From contig NZ_CP083692.1 in the NCBI RefSeq assembly GCF_020096995.1, positions 1,054,001 through 1,118,000 of the forward strand: a DNA stretch of 64,000 bases. Direction: 5' to 3'. The DNA is from Leucobacter sp. Psy1. Lineage in GTDB: Bacteria > Actinomycetota > Actinomycetes > Actinomycetales > Microbacteriaceae. Below, one piece after another: positions 26,801-35,395 of the stretch. Under the pieces are notes generated by a model, which worked only from the letters and a program-made list of their open reading frames with translations, searched no databases and was not told the DNA's origin. A program made the translations under genes and the position numbers. Numbering within the stretch: position 1 is the first letter of the stretch; every line of letters begins with the position of its first letter.

Positions 26801-27814
26801 TCACGCGCCGAGTGAGAATCGGGAGAGGCGGCTGATCGTTCGGGGGAGGTCAGCGGGCGGCTCAGCGACGTCCCCGAGCTCGCGCCAGTGCCCCGACGCG
26901 ATGCAGTCCACGGTGATATCGGCGTCTGCGAGGATGTCGATGAGCACGCAGAAGCGGGCGGCGGATTGCGGGTCGAGGCGGTGAAGCTCCGGGATGCCCG
27001 ACACGACGATACGCGGGTGCCGCTCTGCGAGCTCGAGATAGTCCCAGGCGCCCTTCGGAGCTTCGCAGAGCGCGGCGAAGGAGAAGGTCGGCGCTCCGTC
27101 TCGAACTTCTGCCTCACCGGCGTCCGGCCCTCCGCCTCGCACCGTCCACGTGCTGCGGGCGAAACCTCCCGTGCGCGGCGCGACATCGACGGAACGGTGA
27201 TCCGGCCCCTGGCCCACCTCGACGACCGAGAGGTGCTGCTCGATGAGCGCGATCGTCGTGAGGAACCGGTCGTGGAACATCGGGTCGGGCAGCAGTCCGG
27301 CCGGGGCGTAGTTCGAGGTCGCGATCACGAGGATGTCGAGTTCGAGGATCACCTCGAACGTCCGCGCGAGGTAGACGGCGTCGGCCACGTCGTGGACGTG
27401 GAACTCATCGAAGAGCACGGCGCGGTCGCCGGCGAGCATCTCGGCGATCGTCTCCTCGATCGGCCGCCGCCCGGCGATGATCTGCGCGTGCAGTTCGCGG
27501 AAGAATGCGTGGAAGTGGACGCGGCGTTTTGCGGAAGTCGGGATGGACCGGAAGTACGCGTCGGCGAGCATCGTTTTCCCGCGCCCGACGCCGCCCCACA
27601 GGTACCACCCCTGCACTGTCGGCCGCCTGAGAGCGGCGACCGCCTCGCGCTGCGCCGGATCGAGCGTCAGACCGCTCCCCGCGATCTCGGTGAGAAACGC
27701 ATCGCGGGTCTGCTCGGCGAGGAGCGGTGCCTGCACAAGCGTCGTCTGCGGTTCGGCGTCTGGACCCTCCGCCTCGGTCGGCGGATCGGTGACGGAGCGC
27801 GTATCGGGGAACAT
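26801..27814 (-). CDS. zapE: ZapE/AFG1-like cell-division ATPase
   Basis: The 337-residue AAA-related ATPase matches ZapE (AFG1 family), which associates with the Z-ring in other bacteria. Walker A is YLWGGVGRGKTMLADAYF, Walker B is RAVLFDEFHVHDVADAVYLA, and sensor 1 is ILVIATSNYAPAGLLPD with HDRFLTTIALIEQHL. The FHAFFRELH and SRLSRFSLG segments also fit. Length is normal. It stands alone, convergent with the membrane protein gene and divergent from the glutaminase. Confidence 0.92.
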   Translation of the reverse strand: MFPDTRSVTDPPTEAEGPDAEPQTTLVQAPLLAEQTRDAFLTEIAGSGLTLDPAQREAVAALRRPTVQGWYLWGGVGRGKTMLADAYFRSIPTSAKRRVHFHAFFRELHAQIIAGRRPIEETIAEMLAGDRAVLFDEFHVHDVADAVYLARTFEVILELDILVIATSNYAPAGLLPDPMFHDRFLTTIALIEQHLSVVEVGQGPDHRSVDVAPRTGGFARSTWTVRGGGPDAGEAEVRDGAPTFSFAALCEAPKGAWDYLELAERHPRIVVSGIPELHRLDPQSAARFCVLIDILADADITVDCIASGHWRELGDVAEPPADLPRTISRLSRFSLGA

Positions 27815-27873
27815 CGGCCTCTACTGTACGGGGAGACAGCCCGGAGGGCCTGATCCCCGCCTAGAGTGGACGC

Positions 27874-29193
27874 ATGCGCTCACCGATTCAGCCGTACCTG
27901 CAGAACGTTCTCGACAGCATCGCGGAGCGGACGGACGGTGAGCTCGCCGACTACATCCCGGAACTCGCGCAGGTCGATCCTGCCCCGTTCGGCATCGCGA
28001 TCTCGATGCTCGACGGGCAGACCTACGCGGCGGGTGACTCCGATCTCCCGTTCACGATCCAGTCCGTCGCGAAAGCTTTCACCTATGCGCTCGCGATTCG
28101 CGAACGGGGCCTCGAGCACGTGCTCGAGCATATCGGGGTCGAGCCGTCAGGCGACGCGTTCAACCGGATCTCGGTCGACGACCGCGGTCGTCCTGCCAAC
28201 CCCATGATCAATGCCGGCGCGATCGCCGCGTTCGCGCTCGTGCCGGGGGAGAGCGCGGAGGAGAAATTCGCGGAGGTCCTGCAGTTCCTCTCCGCATGCG
28301 CCGGTCGCCCCCTGTCCGTTGCCGAGGACGTCTTCGCGTCAGAGATGGACACCGCGTACCGCAACCTCGGCATCGCCAACATCCTGCGAGCCGGCGGGGC
28401 GCTCGCCGCGGAACCTACGGTGGCGGTCGAGGGCTACGTTCGGCAGAGCTCGGTGCTCGTGACCACGGAGGATCTCGCGGTCATGGGTGCGACCCTCGCG
28501 TCGGGCGGCGTGCAGCCCGTCACCCGGGAGCGGGTGATCGACGAGGACACCGCGGGGCACGTGCTGTCGGTGATGACCACCTGCGGAATGTACGACGCCG
28601 CGGGCGACTGGGTCTCTGCCGTCGGCTTTCCCGCGAAGAGCGGCGTCGGCGGGGGCATCGTCGGCGCCTCACCCGGGCGGATCGGCATCGCCGCGTTCTC
28701 TCCGAGACTGGATCGGCACGGCAACAGCGTCCGCGCCGTCGCCGCCTGCGAACGGCTCTCGCGCGACCTCGGTCTGCATCTCATGCGCATTCCCGAGGTC
28801 GGTCATCTCGCGGTGCGCGAGGCGGTCACCAACACCTCTGTCGAGAACGACATCGGCAGCGCCGCGTACTTCCGGCTCCAGGGGACCATCGATTTCGTCG
28901 CAGCGGAAACCGTGGTCCGCCGTATGTCGTCCGAGAGCGTGTCCGAACGCTACGTGGTGGTCGACCTCGCAGAGGTGATCGAGGCGAAGTCGGTCGCGCT
29001 GCTCATGCTGTCGGAGGTACTCGGTGCCTTCTGCTCGGAGGGGAAGTACCTCTACGTGATCGACCCGGCAGGCATCTACAGCGCTGCCGACATCGAAGCC
29101 CACGGGCTCGCGGGCCGCGTGCAGCACGTGGGGTCCTGGGAAGAGGGGGAGCGAGTGGCTCGCGAGCGCACGGAACAGGGCCTCGAACCGTGA
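27874..29193 (+). CDS. glsA: Glutaminase A with C-terminal STAS domain
   Basis: Residues 1 to about 310 form a serine-type glutaminase that hydrolyses L-glutamine to glutamate and ammonia. The nucleophile is Ser64 with Lys67 in FTIQSVAKAFTYAL. Other family blocks are NPMINAGAI, DTAYRNLGIANILRAGG, CGMYDAAGDW and PAKSGVGGGIVG. Residues about 330-425 are a STAS-like domain (YFRLQGTIDFVAAETVV; VVVDLAEVIEAKSVALLML), usually a regulatory or partner-binding module. The GlsA-STAS arrangement occurs in some actinobacteria. The ATG at 27874 is divergent from zapE by 59 bp. Confidence 0.93.
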   Translation: MRSPIQPYLQNVLDSIAERTDGELADYIPELAQVDPAPFGIAISMLDGQTYAAGDSDLPFTIQSVAKAFTYALAIRERGLEHVLEHIGVEPSGDAFNRISVDDRGRPANPMINAGAIAAFALVPGESAEEKFAEVLQFLSACAGRPLSVAEDVFASEMDTAYRNLGIANILRAGGALAAEPTVAVEGYVRQSSVLVTTEDLAVMGATLASGGVQPVTRERVIDEDTAGHVLSVMTTCGMYDAAGDWVSAVGFPAKSGVGGGIVGASPGRIGIAAFSPRLDRHGNSVRAVAACERLSRDLGLHLMRIPEVGHLAVREAVTNTSVENDIGSAAYFRLQGTIDFVAAETVVRRMSSESVSERYVVVDLAEVIEAKSVALLMLSEVLGAFCSEGKYLYVIDPAGIYSAADIEAHGLAGRVQHVGSWEEGERVARERTEQGLEP

Positions 29194-29218
29194 AGGGTTC
29201 GAGGGTGAGTGTGCTGAC

Positions 29219-30064
29219 ATGAGGGTGGACCGCTTGAGTCGTCCACTGATCTGCGCGGTGGCGCTGGGGTGTCTCCTCGGTGCGGTTGGGTGCTCCTCAG
29301 GGGCCGCCGCTCCGGAGGTGCCATCCTCTGAGACAGACAGATCAGCACTCGATTTTCCCGTGGGCGCGGAGTTCGACTATCAGCTCGGCGCGGCGTACCC
29401 ACTGCCGGACGGCGTGACCATGGTGACGCGCGACCGAACCGCTCCGGCGGTGCCAGGCGCGTACTCGATCTGCTACCTCAACGGCTTCCAGACGCAGCCG
29501 GGCGAGGTCGACGACTGGCCAGAGGAGGCCGTGCTGCGCAGCGATGGCGACATCGTGTACGACCCGGATTGGCCCGACGAGGCGCTGCTCGACATCTCGA
29601 CGGAGGCCGGACGCGAGATCGTCGTCGCTCGAGTCTCGGACTGGATTTCGGGGTGCGACGAGGCGGGGTTTGCAGCGGTCGAGTTCGACAACCTGGATAC
29701 CTTCACCCGATCGGACGGGGCGATCAGCCGGGCCGATGCGGAGCTGGTCGCTGCCGACCTCGTCGATGCGGCGCACGCCGCAGATCTCGCCGCGGGACAG
29801 AAGAACGCGGCGGAGCACGCCGTCTGGTTGCGCGAGCAGGCCGGGTTCGACTTCGCGGTGAGCGAGGAGTGCGCGGCGTTCGAGGAGTGCGCGGCCTACT
29901 CCGATGTCTACGGGGACGCCGTGATGAACATCGAGTACACGGACGAACTGCCCAAGCCATTCGCCGAGGTGTGCGCGGACCCTGAGACCCCGCCCACAAC
30001 GATCCTGCGCGACCGTGAGCTCGTCGCACCGGGCGAACTCGGCTACACCTACGAGACGTGTTGA
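29219..30064 (+). CDS. GH114-type (endo-alpha-1,4-polygalactosaminidase-like) lipoprotein
   Basis: The 281-residue secreted protein starts with a lipoprotein signal (LICAVALGCLLGAVGC, lipobox Cys25). The rest resembles the GH114/DUF297 TIM-barrel family: YQLGAAYPLPDGV, AYSICYLNGFQTQPGEVDDW, then CDEAGFAAVEFDNLDTFTRS with the conserved Asp-Asn, AGQKNAAE and DFAVSEECAAFEEC. Relatives degrade alpha-1,4-galactosaminogalactan, but no substrate is implied by the neighbours. It starts 25 bp after glsA. Anchoring to the membrane outer face is predicted from the lipobox. Confidence 0.82.
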   Translation: MRVDRLSRPLICAVALGCLLGAVGCSSGAAAPEVPSSETDRSALDFPVGAEFDYQLGAAYPLPDGVTMVTRDRTAPAVPGAYSICYLNGFQTQPGEVDDWPEEAVLRSDGDIVYDPDWPDEALLDISTEAGREIVVARVSDWISGCDEAGFAAVEFDNLDTFTRSDGAISRADAELVAADLVDAAHAADLAAGQKNAAEHAVWLREQAGFDFAVSEECAAFEECAAYSDVYGDAVMNIEYTDELPKPFAEVCADPETPPTTILRDRELVAPGELGYTYETC

Positions 30065-30107
30065 CGCGACCCCTGTCCACCGCAGTCGGGATGCGAGAGA
30101 ATGCAGC

Positions 30108-31544
30108 ATGGCACCGCAAGCGAATTCCGAGCTGGACTACGACCTGATCGTCATCGGGGGAGGCCCCACAGGTGAGAACGTCGCCGACGGGGCGGCGCAG
30201 CGCGGGTTGCGGGTTGCGCTCGTCGAATCCGATCTGGTCGGCGGGGAGTGCTCCTACTGGGCGTGCATGCCCTCGAAGGCGCTGCTGCGGAGCGGCCAGG
30301 CGCTCAGCGCTGCACGACGCGTTCCCGGCGCGCGCGAGGCAGTAACGGGCGAACTCGACGTGCAGGCGGTTCTGGACCGCCGGACGTCGTTCACGAGTCA
30401 CTGGAACGATGCGGGCCAGGCCGAATGGGTCGCCGGCGCAGGGATCGAACTGATCCGGGGGCGTGGCCGGCTCATCGGTCGCGGCAGGGTCGAAGTCGAC
30501 GGGCGGGAGCTGACCTGCTCGGCCGTGGCGCTCGCCACGGGTTCGGTTCCCGTGCTCCCTCCCATCGACGGACTCGCGGACGCCGCGCCCTGGGGCACGC
30601 GGGAGGCGACCTCCGCCTCCCGCGTGCCGGGCAGCCTGATCGTGATCGGCGGAGGGGTGGCCGGCACCGAGATGGCGTTCGCCTTCGCATCACTCGGCGC
30701 ACACGTCTCGCTGGTGTCGCGAAGCGGGATCCTGGGTGGTGCGGAGCCGTTCGTCGGGCCGCTGGTCACTGAGGGACTTTCCGATGCGGGCGTCGAAGTG
30801 CGGACCGGGGTCGCTCCTCAGCGCGTCGACCGCGGGTCGGACGGGGCGGTGTCGGTGGAACTTGCAGACGGGGCCCGGATCACAGCGGAAGAGGTCCTCG
30901 TGGCCACGGGGCGGCGGCCGAACACCGATGGGCTCGGGCTCGAGGAGCTCGGTCTCTCCACGCCGCTCGCGGTCGACGACACGATGCTCGTCGCGGAGAC
31001 GGACTGGCTCTACGCGGTCGGCGACGCGAACGGCCGCGCACTGCTCACGCATCAGGGCAAGTACCAGGCGCGCGCCGCGGGTGCGGCCATCGCGGCGCGA
31101 ACACTGGGGGAGCCCGTCGACGATGAGCCGTGGGGTCGGCACGTGGCTACCGCCGACCACGCGGCTGTTCCCAGCGTCGTCTTCTCCGATCCGGAGGTGG
31201 CGAGCGTCGGGCAGACCGAGGCGGTAGCGCGAGAAGCGGGTATCGATGTTCGTGCGGTGGAGGCCGATATCGGAGCGGTCGCCGGTGCTGCACTCCACGC
31301 CGACGGCTACACCGGCCGTGCGAAGCTGGTGATCGATGCGCAGCGGAGCACGCTCATCGGTGCGACGTTCGTGGGGCAGGACGTCGCCGATCTGCTCCAC
31401 TCGGCAACGGTCGCGATCGTGGGGGAGGTGCCGGTCGATCGGCTCTGGCACGCCGTCCCGGCGTACCCGACCGTCAGTGAGGTGTGGCTGCGGCTGCTCG
31501 AGGCCGATGTCGCTGCAGAGTCCGGCGGCGCGAAGACCGCGTAG
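30108..31544 (+). CDS. Flavoprotein disulfide reductase (dihydrolipoamide dehydrogenase/mercuric reductase-like)
   Basis: The 478-residue protein has the class I pyridine-nucleotide disulfide reductase layout. The FAD motif is DLIVIGGGPTGENVADGAA, and redox cysteines spaced C-x4-C sit in GGECSYWACMPSKALLR. The NAD(P) motif is LIVIGGGVAGTEMAFAFA, the second FAD block is WLYAVGDANGRALLTHQGKY, and a C-terminal dimerisation domain contains LWHAVPAYPTVSEVWLRLLE with the His. Enzymes of this subgroup are often annotated as mercuric reductase or Lpd without proof. No mer genes or 2-oxoacid dehydrogenase genes are adjacent, so the substrate is unknown. It is convergent with the LacI gene. Confidence 0.88.
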   Translation: MAPQANSELDYDLIVIGGGPTGENVADGAAQRGLRVALVESDLVGGECSYWACMPSKALLRSGQALSAARRVPGAREAVTGELDVQAVLDRRTSFTSHWNDAGQAEWVAGAGIELIRGRGRLIGRGRVEVDGRELTCSAVALATGSVPVLPPIDGLADAAPWGTREATSASRVPGSLIVIGGGVAGTEMAFAFASLGAHVSLVSRSGILGGAEPFVGPLVTEGLSDAGVEVRTGVAPQRVDRGSDGAVSVELADGARITAEEVLVATGRRPNTDGLGLEELGLSTPLAVDDTMLVAETDWLYAVGDANGRALLTHQGKYQARAAGAAIAARTLGEPVDDEPWGRHVATADHAAVPSVVFSDPEVASVGQTEAVAREAGIDVRAVEADIGAVAGAALHADGYTGRAKLVIDAQRSTLIGATFVGQDVADLLHSATVAIVGEVPVDRLWHAVPAYPTVSEVWLRLLEADVAAESGGAKTA

Positions 31545-31556
31545 CCGCCCCGCCTG

Positions 31557-32591
31557 TCAGCTGCGGGTGGTGGACTCTCGGATTTGGAGCGTTACTTCAG
31601 GCGTACTGAGCGGCGTCGAGACGGTGTGACCCTCTGCGAGCCGGATCGCTGCGTCCACCGCGAGTTTCGCGGTTTCCTCCGGATGCAAGTCGAGTGTGGT
31701 CACTGTCGGGCGACTGGTCAGGTTTTGCATCGCTCCTGACGCTGCAGCGACCATGAGGTCGGCCGGGACCTGGAGACCGCGCCGCTGCGCCGCTGTGACG
31801 ACACCGGCGGCGTGACGGCCGGTGAGGCAGAAGATCGCATCCGGGCGTTCGTCCGCGTGGCCGTCGAGCAGGCGCCTGGCGATGGGTTCGCCGGCGCCCT
31901 CACCGTCGGTTTCGGGGATCTCGAGGATCTGCGGCCGCTGGCCCCGCGCGGAGGCCCAGGCGCGCATGGTCTCCTGCGATCCGAGATTCCAGTCATTCCG
32001 ATCGGTTCCCGTCACCATGGCGATGCGCTGGGCACCCGCGTGCGCGAGGTGTTCGAGCATCGTGATTGCTTGCTGCTCGCTCGACTCATCGAACTCGACG
32101 AAAGCTCCTCGTCGAGCAGGGTCGGCGCCCACGGAGACGAACGGGATGCGCTGCTCGCTCAGGAGCGTCAGGACCGGGTCGTTCTCGAACGGTTCGGTCA
32201 CGATGTAGGCGTCCGCCGCGAGCGCGCTGAACGGGACGTCCGGTCGCGTCGGGTCGTCGATGAGCATCATGCTGTAGCCGCGATCCATGGCGGCGAGCGA
32301 CGCACCGCCGGCCATGCGAAGGAAGTAGTCGACGCCTTCGGGGAGGAACGTGTCGAGGCTGTGCAGAGGGCGGATGACCAGGGCGAGAAGTCCGAGACGC
32401 GAGTTTTGCAATCCTCTAGCGATCGCGCTGGGGCGGTAGCCGACCTGGGCGGCGATCTGCTCGACGCGCTCAGCGGTCTCGCGCCGGACGGTGCCCTTGC
32501 CGTTCAACGCATGGGAAACAGTCGTCGGCGAGACGCCGGCTGCCCTGGCGACATCTTTGATCGTCGGTTTTCCGCTTCTCTGCACGCCCAC
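31557..32591 (-). CDS. LacI-family transcriptional regulator
   Basis: The 344-residue protein has the LacI HTH (TIKDVARAAGVSPTTVSHAL, residues about 10-30) with hinge helix YRPSAIARGLQNSRLGLLAL and a periplasmic-binding-protein-like sensor domain. It is divergent from a peptide ABC importer operon, and a perfect 26-bp palindrome lies in the spacer. It is thus probably the repressor of that importer, and of itself. LacI proteins usually sense sugars; pairing with a peptide-type importer and a C45 amidase suggests a less usual ligand. Confidence 0.92.
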   Translation of the reverse strand: MGVQRSGKPTIKDVARAAGVSPTTVSHALNGKGTVRRETAERVEQIAAQVGYRPSAIARGLQNSRLGLLALVIRPLHSLDTFLPEGVDYFLRMAGGASLAAMDRGYSMMLIDDPTRPDVPFSALAADAYIVTEPFENDPVLTLLSEQRIPFVSVGADPARRGAFVEFDESSEQQAITMLEHLAHAGAQRIAMVTGTDRNDWNLGSQETMRAWASARGQRPQILEIPETDGEGAGEPIARRLLDGHADERPDAIFCLTGRHAAGVVTAAQRRGLQVPADLMVAAASGAMQNLTSRPTVTTLDLHPEETAKLAVDAAIRLAEGHTVSTPLSTPEVTLQIRESTTRS

Positions 32592-32660
32592 AGACTACTG
32601 GTTTCCTGCGCCAACGGCGATTCGTGCACGTTGACCCGGTTGTTATCGAACCGTGATCTA

Positions 32661-32686
32661 CAAAACGATTTATGTAAATCGTTTTG
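32661..32686. promoter_or_regulatory. Perfect 26-bp palindromic operator (LacI type)
   Basis: The left arm CAAAACGATTTA (32661-32672) and the right arm TAAATCGTTTTG (32675-32686) are exact inverted repeats around a central TG. The site lies between the divergent LacI gene (starts 32591) and the importer operon (starts 32771). Central AACG...CGTT-type symmetry is typical of LacI-family sites. It is also one of the few A/T-rich stretches nearby, so it probably overlaps the promoters. Confidence 0.82.
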
Positions 32687-32770
32687 GGTGTTAGTCTCCT
32701 GCTTGGGTCTCCGTCCATGGCTGTGCCAGACCACGGGGGTTCGACGACGAAACTTCGAATGGAGAACAGT

Positions 32771-34417
32771 GTGAAACTCGCAACGATGAGAGCTTCAGTA
32801 GCCCTGCTCGCAGTCTCGGGCCTCGTGCTCGCCGGCTGCGCGACCGGCAGTCGCGGAGGGACCGCTCCTTCAGAGGGGAGTGACCTGCAGCAGGTGACCC
32901 CCGAAGCGGCAGGTGAGATCGACCGCGTGACGTGGAACTCGCCCTACGGCGAACTCGCGAACCTGGACCCGGTCAAGGCATTCAACTATCCCGAGAACGG
33001 CGTCATCGCGAACCTCTGCGAGTCGCTCTTCCAGATGCAGCCCGACTTCTCCATCGAACCGAATCTCGCCGAGAGCTTCGACGTCTCCGACGACAATCGC
33101 ACCTACACGTTCCAGATCAGGGACGACGTGACCTTCTGGGATGGATCGCCCATGACCGCAGGGGACGTCGCCTTCAGCTTGCAGCGGCACCTCGACCCCC
33201 AGGAGGCGAGCGTCCTGGCATCGAGCTTCGAGAAGGTGACGAGCATCGAGCAGACCGGTGAGTGGGAGGTGACCCTCGAGCTTTCCGAGCCGAACTCGAT
33301 CCTCACAGAGGAGCTGGCGACGAACCTCGGCGCCGTCGTGCAGCAGGCGCAGCGCGAGGACGCCGGCGAGAACTACGGGAACCCGGAAACCGGGGTGATG
33401 TGCACGGGGCCGTTCCAGTTCACTCCGGGCAACTGGAAGCAGGGGCAGTCGATCACGCTCGAGCGCTACGACGAGTACTGGAACGAGAAGAAGCGAGCCA
33501 AAGCCGGCGAAGTGGAGATCGGCTTCGTCGTCGATCCGACCGCGATCGCGAACGGCCTCTCCACCGGAGAGACGCAGGGGACCTACGACGTGCCCCTTCC
33601 CGCGCTCGGGGAACTCTCCGCGAGTGAATCCGGCACCCTGACCCTCGGCGAGGGCATGCAGATCATGGCGATCATCTCGACGGGCAACGGCGCGTTCGGC
33701 GATCCGGCAGTGCGCAGGGCGCTGACCCGCGCAACCGACCGCGAAGCGATCGGCGAGACGGTGTATGAAGGCACCGGCACGGCCTCGCGATCAATCGTGC
33801 CGCAGGCTCCGTGGGACGCGGTGCCCGAGGTCGCCGAACTGCGGGATGAGCAGCTGCCCGACCTGAGCTTCGACATTGACGCGGCGAAGGCTGAGCTGGA
33901 GGCAGCCGAGGTCGATACGACGCAGCCCATCAAGATCGCCTACCCGAGCGAACGGAGCTTCTACGCCGACATCTTGAACGAGATGGCGAGTGGCGCTGAA
34001 GAACTCGGTCTCACCCTCGAGCCGACTGGCGTACCCAGTGCGCAGTTCGGCGCGTTCTTCTCCGATCCCGCTGCTCGCGAGGGATACGACGGATTCGTCA
34101 CGACGAACTACCTGAGCTCGCCGTCGCCGCTGTCGCACCTGGACAACGTGGCCTACACGGATAGCCAGCAGAACTACTCCGGGTTCTCGGATCCCGACGT
34201 CGACGCGGCGATCGATGCGGCCTACGCCGAGTCCGATCCCCAGAAGCGCGCCGAGCTCACGGTCGAGGCCGAGGCGCTCGTCATGGAGCAGCAGCCCTGG
34301 GTGCCGATCAACGATCTCGCGGTCCGCATGTACATGGACGAGTCGGTGACGGGCGCACCCGCCTCCTTCATCTACCTGTACTACCCGTGGGCCGCTGATC
34401 TCGGCGCGGCCGAGTAG
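32771..34417 (+). CDS. Peptide/nickel-type ABC transporter substrate-binding lipoprotein (SBP family 5)
   Basis: The 548-residue secreted lipoprotein has a signal ending LLAVSGLVLAGC (Cys23). Family 5 features are present: ANLCESLFQMQPDFSIEPNL, YTFQIRDDVTFWDGSPMTAG, CTGPFQFTPGNWKQGQSI and VRRALTRATDREAIGETVYE. It captures the substrate for the two permeases and two ATPases encoded downstream. I chose the GTG at 32771 because it gives a normal signal peptide and has GGAGA nearby. An ATG four codons upstream (32759) is the alternative. Confidence 0.92.
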   Translation: MKLATMRASVALLAVSGLVLAGCATGSRGGTAPSEGSDLQQVTPEAAGEIDRVTWNSPYGELANLDPVKAFNYPENGVIANLCESLFQMQPDFSIEPNLAESFDVSDDNRTYTFQIRDDVTFWDGSPMTAGDVAFSLQRHLDPQEASVLASSFEKVTSIEQTGEWEVTLELSEPNSILTEELATNLGAVVQQAQREDAGENYGNPETGVMCTGPFQFTPGNWKQGQSITLERYDEYWNEKKRAKAGEVEIGFVVDPTAIANGLSTGETQGTYDVPLPALGELSASESGTLTLGEGMQIMAIISTGNGAFGDPAVRRALTRATDREAIGETVYEGTGTASRSIVPQAPWDAVPEVAELRDEQLPDLSFDIDAAKAELEAAEVDTTQPIKIAYPSERSFYADILNEMASGAEELGLTLEPTGVPSAQFGAFFSDPAAREGYDGFVTTNYLSSPSPLSHLDNVAYTDSQQNYSGFSDPDVDAAIDAAYAESDPQKRAELTVEAEALVMEQQPWVPINDLAVRMYMDESVTGAPASFIYLYYPWAADLGAAE

Positions 34418-34444
34418 GCGCTTACCCGCCGGAAGGGATCGTCC

Positions 34445-35395
34445 ATGGTCTATGTTCTGCACCGGCTCGGCGCGCTCGTCGCCGTGCTCCTCGTGTCCAG
34501 TTTCGTGGTGTTCGGAGGCATGTATCTCGCCCCCGGAAGTCCCGAGCAGTTCCTGATCCAGGGCCGTACAGTCACGCCCGAGGTGCTCGCCGCGATCCGC
34601 GCGCAGTACGGGCTGGACGATCCCTTCCTCGTGCGCTACGCGCAATGGCTGTTCGACCTCGTCCAGGGGGACCTCGGGAGGTCCCTGCTCACGCAGCAGG
34701 ACGTGACGACGCTCGTCATGTCCCGCCTGCCCACCACCCTCTCCCTCGCGCTCTTCGCGGCGATCCTGATCTGCGTGTGCGGCGTCGGGCTCGGGATCCT
34801 CGCGGCCACGCGATCCGGCGTGTTCGAGAAAGCCGTCGTCTTCGGCTCGAACCTCGGTTTCGCTGTCCCGACGTTCTTCGCCGCGCTGATCCTCATGGCA
34901 GTGTTCGGTTCGGGCCTCGGGTGGTTCCCGGTCTCCGGGTCCGGATCCGGGTTCGCCGATCGACTCTGGCACCTCACGCTCCCCGCCATCGCGCTCGCGT
35001 TTCCCGGCATCGCCGTCGTCGCACGAATCACACGGACGGCGGTCCGGGAGGAGCAGGGGTCGGAGCACGTGGTGATGGCGATTGCGCGCGGAGTGCCCAA
35101 GCAGTTCGTGCTGTGGCGGCACACGATCCGCAACTCGATGCTGCCGGTGTCGACGGTGCTCGGCACCCAGATCGCGGGGCTGCTCGCGAGCGCGTTCGTC
35201 ATCGAGTACGCGTTCACCCTCGACGGCATCGGTTCGCTCCTCGTCAACTCGGTCCAGAAGAAAGACTTCGCGGTGGTGCAGGCGATCGCGCTCATCATGG
35301 TGCTGGCCTTCGGTCTCATCAACCTCATCGTCGACCTGCTCTACGCGGTGATCGACCCCCGTGTCCGACTGAATCAGAGAGTGACGACGCGATGA
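34445..35395 (+). CDS. Peptide-type ABC transporter permease (DppB-like)
   Basis: The 316-residue protein has six membrane helices and the DppB pattern. The N-terminus is YVLHRLGALVAVLLVSSFVV, a cytoplasmic loop contains ARGVPKQFVLWRHTIRNSML (the EAA-like ATPase contact), and FVIEYAFTLDGIGSLLVNSV is typical of the family. A GGAAGGGATC site precedes the ATG at 34445. Its stop overlaps the start of the second permease (ATGA). Confidence 0.93.
   Translation: MVYVLHRLGALVAVLLVSSFVVFGGMYLAPGSPEQFLIQGRTVTPEVLAAIRAQYGLDDPFLVRYAQWLFDLVQGDLGRSLLTQQDVTTLVMSRLPTTLSLALFAAILICVCGVGLGILAATRSGVFEKAVVFGSNLGFAVPTFFAALILMAVFGSGLGWFPVSGSGSGFADRLWHLTLPAIALAFPGIAVVARITRTAVREEQGSEHVVMAIARGVPKQFVLWRHTIRNSMLPVSTVLGTQIAGLLASAFVIEYAFTLDGIGSLLVNSVQKKDFAVVQAIALIMVLAFGLINLIVDLLYAVIDPRVRLNQRVTTR

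Noticed and set aside
30108-31544. Mercuric reductase assignment
   Set aside because: The redox motif fits the superfamily, but there is no mer operon, no N-terminal heavy-metal domain and no C-terminal vicinal cysteine pair, so only the family-level call is made.
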